A stretch of DNA of 64,000 nt, from positions 1,221,592 through 1,285,591 of the forward strand of contig ML133458.1 in assembly GCA_003864495.1 (NCBI GenBank). Reading direction: 5' to 3'. Below are positions 1 through 9,660 of the stretch, piece by piece. Source of the stretch: Nemopilema nomurai (Eukaryota > Cnidaria > Scyphozoa > Rhizostomeae > Rhizostomatidae). A model generated the notes under the pieces. The model ran no database searches, was not told the DNA's origin, and saw only the letters and a list, made by a program, of their open reading frames with translations. The position numbers were made by a program, and so were the translations under genes. Each line of letters opens with the position of its first letter. Position 1 is the first letter of the stretch.

Positions 1-253
1 GCTTTGTAGCAATAGAGGAAATGATAACAGTCAAAGAAGTAACTGTGCAAAGCTGCCTTGATAACGTCATGAGATAGTCCTCAACGCCGAGTATGTTGAC
101 CTTTTGCCCCAAAAGAGCCCCCCCCCCCCCCACTCTATTATTGGGAAATTCGAATACCTCATCAAGACCTCGCGTGAAGAATTCTGAAGCTGCGTGACTC
201 ATAGCCATTGCAGCTATCATTGCTAGTAAAAGGGGCCCGCTGTAACTCTTCAT
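1..253 (-). CDS. Possible small secreted protein, 5' part, cut by window edge
   Basis: An ATG at 253 on the minus strand opens a frame that stays open to the window edge (84 codons). It begins MKSYSGPLLLAMIAAMAMSH, a good signal peptide with a likely cut after the AMSHA region, followed by SEFFTRGLDEVFEFPNN. The frame then crosses a run of 14 G (14 C at 118-131 on the plus strand). With the run as written the frame continues as ALLGQKVNILG; with one G fewer it reads GLFW-G-KR and stops ten codons later. Donor-like GT sites before the tract (after ...GLDE, or before GTGGGG) could also end the exon there. No family is recognised. The signal peptide is what I see; that this is a gene at all is inference. 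Confidence 0.3.
   Translation of the reverse strand, partial: MKSYSGPLLLAMIAAMAMSHAASEFFTRGLDEVFEFPNNRVGGGGALLGQKVNILGVEDYLMTLSRQLCTVTSLTVIISSIATK
118..131. repeat. Homopolymer of 14 C
   Basis: An uninterrupted run of 14 C on the plus strand (14 G on the minus strand). Its length decides the reading frame of the minus-strand candidate that overlaps it. Confidence 0.95.
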
Positions 254-1018
254 AACATTTGACGCTTTTACATTCTACAGAAAGATTTCATGAATAAAAT
301 ATTCAGAGCTGAACAGAATACCTGTCAAATTGAGAGGATCTACTGATAGCGATTCATATCCAGTGGTTCGATTGTATGAGCAGCGAGACTTTTGGGTCTT
401 CTCTTTGTTTACTCCTTTCAGGTCTAGAAAATTAATTTTTTTGAAAAAGGATTAGAACTTAAATCATAATAGTAAGCAATATTAGGAGGCATAGTTTGGC
501 TAGCAATTTCGATTTTGTGCTGTTTGAATGCAAAATGTATTGCAATTGAATTCCGAACCGGTTGCCAACTTTGCCAAGGTGCGTATGGTGGGGGCAGGCT
601 CAAGCTATCAATGGGACGAGTTACGTACCTTGTTATCAAGAGGTCTGCAAAAATATTAGGTTCGTTTTCCAATTCCTCTTGGAATTCAAGTCAGCAAGGA
701 GTATTTCACATCGTACAACTGAAATATTTTAACAAAAATGTCTAAGACTTTGCAACTTAGTATTCGAATTTATTCGCACATTTTTTAATTGAAAGTGCTT
801 TGTTATTTTCATTAACATTGTTTTGAAAAGGATCGAGTTACTGTTATGGTAACACACAACTCGTTTCTGCTCTAGCCATTTTGGCAAGGATCGCAGTTCT
901 AAATAAAGTCATAAACAAAAGTCATAAACGTGACATTGCGTCTCCAAATCAATTCAGAGAGCAGCACCCATCATATTTTGCGTATCACAACTCACCAAAT
1001 ACACGATCTCATTTACAG
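254..1018. other. No gene seen; upstream part or intron of the Cys-loop receptor
   Basis: The stretch ends in the polypyrimidine/AG acceptor of the first visible receptor exon. Short ORFs on both strands here look like chance: they lack splice support, domains or signal peptides. The receptor's signal-peptide exon was looked for and not found, so it probably lies left of the window. Confidence 0.5.
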
Positions 1019-4000
1019 CAACACAGTGCTGGTACGAAAAATCCCTGTTTGAAAATCTTTTTCAAAATTACAATACTGTACTGCGTCCAGTCCGACATCA
1101 CGATGAGAAAGTTCAAGTGCAAGTGGATTTAGGATTGACTCAGATTATTTCAATGGTAAGCAACTTCAAATACAAATACTTTAGTCCTTTTAATCTTGAC
1201 TGGGACGCAAGTTATATAGTTAGGACCAAAATGATAATTAATATTTATTAATATTAATATTCATAGAACAAAGAATATAATTGCTTCTAGAAGGTTTGGA
1301 AATTCAATTGATTTAAGTTAAGTTAATGCATTTATGAAAGTGGGCTTTGAAACTTAAAAGGAAGTAAGAGATTTAACAGCTTCAAGGTAGGGCAACAACG
1401 GTCAGAACTGATGCTAGAAAACTATTTGAATGAATGTTAAAAGAATAAATTAATTAATGAATTGTTGAATGGATGTTACGACACCGCGATATACTAATCG
1501 CACGAACTGCTACATTGGTGTCTCAACCCAGGGGGATTTAATCAACGATTAAAAAGTGTTGATTATATTAATCCCAGCACAGTACATTCGTGGGCGTGAT
1601 GTACTGTGCTTTACACGGGGTTAATGCAGCTTTATTTTAAACCCTACTACTTGCAATGCCAGTGTTATAAATTAAGGCAAGCCAATTGGCACTGCCTTTT
1701 AAACATGGGGGCATTGAGCTTTGCAATTAAAGTCACAATACTTCTGTCTACAATCAGTTTTATTATCATCAGATTGCAATGATTGTTATCATGATTTTTG
1801 GCATTTTACAAAGATTTCAAAAGTAGGACAAACTGTTTAACGAAAGCATTTCACATCTCCTTGGCTTGAAATTTGACTTTCTTTGTTTCTGTTTTAGGAT
1901 GAAAAGCATCAGGTACTGATTTGGAATGGGTGGGTGAGGCAGGTAAATCTAATGGATCTTACACAACTTTCAGTTATCGAACCACTCCTAGGGGGGAGGG
2001 GACGCTCCTAAAAGGGGGCATGGAGGATCAGACAAACAATGTTTCAAAGGCGTCCTTCAAAGAAGAAGCATTTTACAAGATCATTATTTATGACTTTGTG
2101 TTCAACTCTAATTGTTTACCACTACTTTCCTGACTCTCACTGGAAACCCCTTAATGTACGAGAAGCCCAGGGCACCTCTTCCTAAATCAAAAAGTGTTCG
2201 CTAACGTCCCCTATGTAAAGTAATCCCAAAATGGGTCAATCATCACTCTTATTGAAAGCTGTTATGTCAAGTAACATAAGCTCTATCTTTATCTTTCAGT
2301 ACTGGAATGACTTCCGGCTCACCTGGAACATTTCTAAATATGGAAACATTGAAGACATCTCAGTCAATAAAGAACTCATTTGGACGCCTGACATGGCACT
2401 TTATAACAAGTATCAAACTTCAATAGAAAATTTATTTTTGTATTATTCCTCGCATATAACTATTGGCTGATTTCATAGCTTTTCCCTTCTAAGGGAATCG
2501 AATATTAGTCACAAATAGAAAACTAGTTTTACTAGTTCTAGATCAGCTTGTTTCCTTTAAGTAAAACATATTTTTCACCAAATTCAACGTCTAAATTTCA
2601 CCCTGATTAAAGTTAAAGCCAAAATTTCAATCTCGTTCTGATGATAACTACGATAAACATTGATGTGTGATCACATCAATTGTGAAAATCATGATGTGTG
2701 AACATTGACTTCAAAGTGCCACAAAGACACAGCGGAAAAATTATTCTCGAATTATCGGGTGAACCTAAGGATTACGAAAAATTACTAAAGAATGCAAAAA
2801 TTATGTTCCGCTACTTACTATTGATTGTGAAGTTATTTAGAGCGAAGCAATTTTTTCAACTTTTTCACCAAAGTGCCATTCATGCTTTGTTCTCGTTTAT
2901 GGATTTATACCCTCTATATCTACATAAAAGGCAGTTTCCTAGTCTTGTTGTATCACTTGTTTTTAATGTTACTTGAATGCCCGGCATGCATGCCAGGGAG
3001 CTGGGCAAATCATTGATTGCAGAAAGAGATGACCAGCTATTTTACGGATATGACATTAAGGAAACTGTGCTTTGTAACTGTATTTGCAGCGTCCTACCAA
3101 TAACTGGGCATTAAAATCTTTCTTGCCATTTTCCCAGTGCCAAAGAGAATTTCCAGCTGCTCAGCGTGGAGGCCCAAGAGAAAGTCATAATCTATCACAC
3201 TGGTGACTGCTTTTGGGCTGTACCCTTCGTATTTCGCACGATCTGTCAGCTGGACATCCGTTACTTTCCTTTTGACGAGCAGAGTTGCCAGTTTGAGATC
3301 GGTTCTTGGGCCTACTCTGGAGATGTTTTTAACATCAGCTACAAACATGGGCAGGGAGACCTTGAGCAGTATTCCAAGAACAGTGCCTGGAAAGTCCTCA
3401 GTAGGTATTCAAGTGACCTTCCAGCAAGACCATTCATTTGTTGATCAGAAATACTTGTGGAAGGGGAACTAATAGAAAGACAAATAATAGAAAGATAAGT
3501 AAATGTGTCGGAGAGACAGTGTAATGGAGTAGTCTTTTCCGCTTGAGAAACTAGTGTTAAGTTAAAACCTTTGATTCGTGCAAAAATGACCCCACAAGTT
3601 ACCAACTAGGCCAAGCCAAAGCGCTTCGAAATAAAGGACCGTTAATTTCCTAAATACCCCAATGCTACTTGTACCTTTACAGGAATCGACGTTCGCTATA
3701 AAGTTGGATACTACAAGTGCTGCCCGGAGCCATTCCCGTCGATCATCTACACCATGAAGCTGCGAAGGCGGTCGAGGCATTACGTGTACAAGATCTTCAT
3801 TCCAAGCTCGTTGATAGCCGTCCTTGCCATCTTCTCCTTCCTCCTGCCTTCTAGTTCTGGGGAGCGCGTCACCCTGCTGATCACCAACTTCGTGTCTCTG
3901 GCGTTCTTCATCATGATGTTATCTAGCTTGATCCCGCCTACCTCGGAGCACACGCCACTGATCGAAATCTACCTGACTGCGGTGTTCATCGAGATTTGTG

Positions 4001-4584
4001 CGGCTCTCATTCTTCGCTGCTTTATCGACATGTTCAAGCGAGAACAGCCGCCACCCGGGCGATTTGTACGTGTTTTTATCAACAAATACCTTGCCACTCT
4101 CCTTCGTGTGAACTGCAACAATGCCATCACTGCAGCAATTGAAAACGAAGCTTCTCCTGCACTTACTCCAGAAAACATAAGTCTCGATATTCTGAACCAG
4201 ACAATAGTCTCAGACGATCACTCTCACGGCGAAATTAGAAATGGCGCAATGTTAAGACGCGTTGTGAAGCTTGATGACCACGACAGTCAATCATCTGTTT
4301 TTAACATTAATAAACAAGGCCTGGTGAACAGATCTTTTTCAAGTAGTTCGGTGGAAAATAGTTCTCAAAAGGACGAGGAAATTACTGAATTCAAAGAGCA
4401 GGCACTATTCTCGCTGCAAACAGTTTCCGACTCGGAGGTTCAGAAGAGTATTTCAAAAAAACGAAGAAAGGACTTAGCAAAAGTAATAATGCGAGTTGAT
4501 CAATTCTTCTTCTGGCTCTTTGCGGTTGCAATGAGTGGAACTCTAATGTTCGTATTCTTAACTCCTCCAAATGTAGTCTTCTGA
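1019..4584 (+). CDS. Nicotinic acetylcholine receptor-like Cys-loop channel subunit, alpha-type (5' incomplete)
   Basis: Subunit of a pentameric ligand-gated cation channel of the plasma membrane. Exons with matching phases: 1019-1155, 1898-1942, 2300-2409, 3138-3400, 3683-4584 (stop TGA), about 484 residues. In order: N-terminal helix with ...YNTVLRPVRHH; the conserved WVRQYWNDFRLTW around loop D; loop A IWTPDMALYN; Cys loop with 13 residues between the cysteines and a central FPFDEQS; loop B GSWAYSG; loop C YYKCCPEPF with the vicinal Cys pair that marks alpha subunits; M1 from YKIFIPSSL; M2 starting GERVTLLITNFVS with Glu at -1', which predicts cation selectivity; IPPTSEHTPLI before M3; a cytoplasmic loop of about 150 residues; M4 near the C terminus, ending TPPNVVF. 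Oddities: pore position 9' is Val, not the usual Leu, and 7' is Asn. Only the signal-peptide exon is missing. Ligand identity cannot be read from sequence. Confidence 0.92.
1533..1610. repeat. Two back-to-back inverted repeats in a receptor intron
   Basis: Arm GGGATTTAATCAAC (1533-1546) faces GTTGATTATATTAATCCC (1558-1575) across 11 nt, with a 4-nt bulge. Directly adjoining, AGCACAGTACAT (1576-1587) faces its exact complement at 1599-1610 across 11 nt. Both arms can fold into hairpins. The function is unknown; a foldback/MITE remnant is one possibility. Confidence 0.75.
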
Positions 4585-6433
4585 GGATTCAGATCCTCAC
4601 ACAAATTTTCGTAAAATACGAGGTATCCACAGATACCAAGATTACGTTTAAAGAAGATCAGCAAGTTTAGACAGCTCTGCCATCGCTTCTCTATGATTCA
4701 ATTTTGCAATGACTTTGGAGAAAGGAAAACTTTAAAAAAATAATCACTCTAATTCGCCTGAAACTGTCAATAGTGTTGAAACATCCCAAGTCGTGGATCG
4801 GAATAGGCCAATCAGAGGAGCGACCAATGACAGGCGCCAGCTCGCAATATTCACCAGTACTTGCTCTCTTGTTGGCCTGCATTGAGCCACGATTGGGCTA
4901 TATATTTGAGTTATGCTATAAAGGTGTTTTTACTTCGTTTGAACTCCCAGAAATGTCTTGAAAATAAAGACCTTGACAACAAACCTTGGCAGGCTTGAAC
5001 CGCTTTCTGCAAAGTAGTTTTTAATTTCTTTAAGAGAAAAGATTTGTCTGTATGTTGTAGCTTGTAAGGATGGGGGAATTTCTTATTGTTTTGACGAGAA
5101 ACGTACATTCTTTTACGTGTTAACAATAATTTATTATTTTGTATTGCTGTATGGCGCATCAAAATGACCCAGTGTAACAGATTAGTATTTAAGTGCTACT
5201 ATGCTGTTGTCTTAATATTGAAGAATAAAGGCACTGAAGAATAATTACATTTCCAAAAAGCAGTATTGCGAGAGGTGATGATATCTACATTGGGACTAAA
5301 TGATGGATGAGTGCAATGTAGTATTACACCACAACAGTACAGACACAATATATTTACAGAACAATGCCTAAATCTAAGGTGATATAAATCTCCTTGTTAA
5401 AAAAATTTGAAGTTATAAATTATTTCATGCGGCAGTTTTAGAGAGAAGGCCTGAGAAATCCATACCAAAAGCTACGTATAAAGCACATGGGCAGAAAAGC
5501 TAACCAATAGCCAAAACTTTTTTGAGAAAAGTGGGGGGGCCAAATAATGGGGCTGAGGCTCCCTAGCCCCCCTGTAGAGATGCCACTGAGTATGTTACCA
5601 TTGAAGTAAACAGTACAATAATACAGAATAAAAACATTGTACAGTAGAATAGTGAAAATTTATTGACGATTTACAGAATTGTAATGTAATGGTAATGCAG
5701 TATGGTAAGGTATAACAGAATAATCATACTGCAGGAAGAAATTAAAATATCAGAAAACTCAAAATGCTTTTGAAGGAAAAAGAAAAAAAGCTTTGTATAA
5801 ATATGAATGGGCCTTTTTTGGAGATGTGATCTATGAAATTGATAGTAGAATATATTTAAAAGAAGAGAGTAGATTGTTGAAAAATTTTTAAAAGGAGCTG
5901 AAAAAGTACCTTGATTCTGATATATATTAATCTGTGAAAAACTTCCAATTTCAAAAACAGAGCTAAACCAATGATCACTGATTTAAGAAATGCCAATGGC
6001 TATGCTACCTTCAAAAATAGTATTCATATTTTTCAAAGAAAGCAGCCATAGAAACATAACAAAATAGAGTATACAAGAAAAGGAGCAATACTGTGAAACA
6101 AAAAACAAGTCTGTTTATTGAAAATGGAGAAATTATTGGCTTGAAAATTGATGATGAAATAAAAAAATAACACCCAATTCATACTATCATTACCACAGAC
6201 TTGTTCAAACAGCTTTCAGAACAAACCAATAATTTTTACCAGCAACAGTCAATTTCATTGAGTAGTTATCATATGTTTGAAGTGGTCTGATAAATAGTAC
6301 AATAGTCTGTCAACAACTCCATTTACATGCAGTATTTACAAGGCATTTCAATTTAATATTCATTTAAGTCATTATAAAAAAATTCTAGAAACTACAAGAG
6401 TATCATTTACAAAGAAGTCTCATTCATTGGAAA
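4585..6433. other. Intergenic: receptor 3' flank and AMN1-like 3' flank
   Basis: AATAAA occurs at 4963-4968, about 380 bp after the receptor stop, and AATAAAG again near 5224. From about 5240 to 6430 the sequence is AT-rich with only short random ORFs. The first part may contain a solo LTR, listed separately. Confidence 0.5.
4805..4982 (+). mobile_element. Possible solo LTR (promoter-like and poly(A)-like signals in series)
   Basis: Within 180 bp there are two CCAAT boxes (GGCCAATCAG and GACCAATGACA), a TATA-like CTATATAT near 4898, a second TATA-like TGCTATAAAG, then AATAAA at 4963, then ...ACAACA. This order resembles the U3-R-U5 layout of an LTR. The boundaries and target-site duplication are not established. 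The AATAAA could simply be the receptor gene's own poly(A) signal. Confidence 0.25.
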
Positions 6434-9295
6434 CTAACATTTGTTGCAAGAGGCAAATATCTTCAGCTCAATTTTTGACGAGTGACAAAGCTCTCGTACT
6501 TTTAGAAGCTCAACAATAATGTCATGATCCACCAAAGCATTTCTCTGGACAAATAACTGTTCAAGAGTGGGGCATCTTTCAATGAGCATAATCAGTCCTT
6601 TTCTTGTGACTAGTGGAATATTGGAGATGCTTAATCTTTTCAATTTTTTACAGAATTTGGATATTTCCTGTAAACCCTGATCACTCACACTGTCACAGCC
6701 ACAGAGGTTTAGATTCTCTATATTAGGCAAACCCTAAAAAATTATGAACAATTCTATTGGTTCTACTGATGATTCAAAAAATCAGCAAAATTCATGAAAA
6801 ATATTCACTAAGTCTGCATCCTAAATCATTGTCAAAATGTTCGAAGTTAATTCAGTTACCATAATTTATTCAAAACTTACCAAAAATTTATCTTTAAGTT
6901 ATCAGCTTCTAATATTCAAAAAACCTTTAGAAATTCTTTTAGATGCACTGGATATCATAATTTCATTCATATATATTAAATGTCAATATATCATGTTTCC
7001 ATTACCTTAACATCCAAAAAGATATAAGTAATACTTGCTTTCTTATAGAAGGTGACAAAAACAAACAAACACAACAAACACCCACTGTTTCCAACAACAT
7101 AGTGAGGTAAGGAAGCCACACTGATAACTCAAAGTCTTTAATGAAAAAAGACTGAAGAATTCAAATACCACTAACAAATATGAATTGGGAAATTCTAATG
7201 ATGATGAAATCTTATATCACAGAAGATGATTGGAATAGTAGCATATCTTAGCAGCCTGTCAGTCCTTGCACAACAATGATTAATTTCTAAACTGTGAGAT
7301 GTTTGTGCCAGTAAAAAAACTCTGAATACCTTTAAAAGCCATTGTAAGACAGCATTTGTGATAATATATCCACAATTCTTCATGCTCAAAGACTTCAACT
7401 CTGGACATCTTTTACACACAAGCCTGAGCGTCTTTTCTGTCACATAAATATCATTGAAATCCAATTCTTCCATCACAGTACTAATCACATTTGGGAGCAC
7501 AGTATTAGTCAGTCTCCTTTTGAATTTCAATCTATAGTAGATTTGCCTGTGGGAGGAAAGATCATGATAGCTCCAGATTAGACTGTTATATAGGTTATGC
7601 ATTAACAAATAGTGACTTAGAAGTTCATTGTCCTTTTAACAATAATATGCCTGAATGCCAACTAAAAGCTTAAAACTGTAGAATACGAAATCATACAATG
7701 TATTTATGACCTGAGAAAATCTGTAACTTTGCTAAATAATGTCCAAATAAAGCAACAAGATTTTCATGTTAGGCCAAAGAAAATATTCAATCAGTCCATA
7801 AATTGTCAAAATAGTATCACTTACATACATACATGAAGACATGGATAAAATTCTAGCTTCTAGCTTACAAATAGATCAAAATAATGTGAAATGTTTGTCT
7901 TATGTCTTAACATCATCCTTGAAAGATATTCTTATGCAAAAACAACAGTTACCTGAACAGTGCATCATGCATGAAACTCAGAGTAACAACTCAGTTTCAG
8001 GCAATTTTACATACCAGATTAGTGTCATATTTTTATGTACCTTAACAAGTATTCATCTGGAAAGTGCTCAAGTTCATAAATCTTGATGTTATTGCAAACA
8101 AATGTTATACAAATTTCAAGGAGTTTATTCACTTCACAGTTCTCATGCTTTTCAGCCTAAAATGAAACAGAAGAAATCAAATTATTCCATGTAAATTTAA
8201 CGTAATGTTTAAACAAACAAAACCAGGTATGCATTAAACTCTGATTTTCAACATCCAAAGGAAAATTAACATACCGGAGCAAAACTCCTCTTGCAGCATG
8301 CACGAATGAACATATCATCATCCTCTGAAAATACTTCAAATCTTGTTTGGCCAGACACAGTTAACTTTTTAGCTTCAGCCAGCAAATCCTCTCTCGAGTA
8401 GTTTTTCATAGACTCTAGCTGTAGAAGTTCATCTATCTTGGTAAACCCTAACAGTAAAGTTATAATTTGATATCAGAGTAAATTAAAAAATTATCCAAGG
8501 CCTTCCAAAGAAATTTGTCTGGCACACCTTTGCAGCAAATATACTTCTCAATATGCAGAAATATTTTGTTAAGTTCTGGCACTTGCCTAGATGCATGTCT
8601 TAAATTGAAATGTATTTCCTGTAAAACATTGATGTTGGGGGGGGGGGGGGGTTGCTTGTGGTGTGGCAGATATCAACTAATGGAGGCAAGATTCCTTTAA
8701 CTGTGTTTAAGAAATTAGCCTGAAGTTAGATCTGATTGAAGAGCATGAAAAATTGCCAACAAAAACTACTTTTTGAAAATGTCTCTATGGAAGTGGTGAG
8801 TAAATAAATCAAAATAACATGGATGTCTACTTTTCCGATAGGCCAAATAATTTTTCAAGCATAGTAGAATCATGACAATATTCTTTCTTGGCAATATCAG
8901 TTTTTAATAAAATCGTATTGTAGAGTCACTTAATAGAGTCGAAAATTCATAAATGCGGGTTTTTGAATAATAAACTTTCTTAAAAAACTCAAAGCTCATA
9001 TATATATATATATATAGTAAGCCACTGTAGACAGTTGCACACACCCGGGAGAGGCCCCGCTCTGGCTCATCTCAAATGTACTCTTATGCAGGTTCCGCAT
9101 GGTGAAAATCTAGCAGTTTTTGTTTAAATTAAAAGCAAGTATATCGTTAAATACACTACAAAGTTAAGCATTTTTAGCATTAACTCGTGGCATACCATTA
9201 CTTGACACTTCCAAGCCTTCACTTCGTGCACCATAACGAAGCAAATATGCCATGCGCCTTCCAACTCTTGATTTAGTAGCCGGCTGCCCTGCCAT
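6434..9295 (-). CDS. KptA/TRPT1 N-terminal lobe fused to AMN1-like leucine-rich repeats
   Basis: Five exons with consistent phases, read right to left: 9196-9295 (ATG), 8275-8447, 8041-8156, 7330-7546, 6434-6733 (TAG); 301 residues. Residues about 8-90 (RRMAYLLRYGA, GLEVSSNGFTKIDELL, TRFEVF, MFIRACC) match the winged-helix N-terminal lobe of RNA 2'-phosphotransferase. The point where the enzyme family has IRANQGHS reads IRACCKRS, so the catalytic His is absent, and the ADP-ribosyltransferase lobe is missing altogether. From residue 92 the protein reads NKLLEICITFVCNNI, then RRLTNTVLPNV, then LRRs such as CPELKSLSMKNCG and LPNIENLNLCGCDSVSDQGL. This is the AMN1 / F-box-LRR cysteine-containing type. 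There is no F-box. I infer a non-enzymatic scaffold or substrate adaptor; its role is unknown. It lies head-to-head with the SOX30-like gene. Confidence 0.8.
8637..8651. repeat. Homopolymer of 15 G
   Basis: An uninterrupted G run in the first intron of the KptA-AMN1 gene. Confidence 0.95.
8998..9016. repeat. (AT)n microsatellite
   Basis: Short alternating AT tract inside the first intron of the KptA-AMN1 gene. Confidence 0.9.
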
Positions 9296-9660
9296 TTTCA
9301 CCAAAAAACACTGGATTCGTTGTGATTTGGAAAACGAACCGTACGTGTGTAATAACAAGTCCAAATAGTGAATTAACCCAACTCATCTCCTAAGGCTTTG
9401 CAATCACAGGCAATAGTACGCAGCGGTGATGAAATTTTTTTCAAATCCTGATGCAATTGCCTCGGATCAGTTAACATCATTCGTATACGAGGTTTTCATC
9501 GTGACGTCAAAACAATCGATTGCATCGTTATCGGACTTTCGATTTAGCATTCCACTAAACTGCAAGAAGGGATGCCAATCAATGCTTGATGTTTCAAGGC
9601 CAATCGCGTTTTGCTGCGTAAATACAAACAATAGTACTGAATTGTGATTTCTTACTAGAG
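9296..9660. promoter_or_regulatory. Shared head-to-head upstream region of KptA-AMN1 and the SOX30-like gene
   Basis: Only 365 bp separate the two divergent start codons, so both 5' UTRs and any promoter must fit here. No TATA box is obvious. It contains TGACGTCA-like GTGACGTCAA near 9500, a plausible CRE/bZIP site. A bidirectional promoter is inferred from the geometry only. Confidence 0.5.

Noticed and set aside
881..1132. 83-codon plus-strand ORF over the first receptor exon
   Set aside because: It is out of frame with the conserved receptor sequence; a shadow ORF.
9426..9647. Plus-strand ORF in the SOX30-like upstream region
   Set aside because: It overlaps the divergent promoter region, has no conserved sequence and precedes the real start at 9661.
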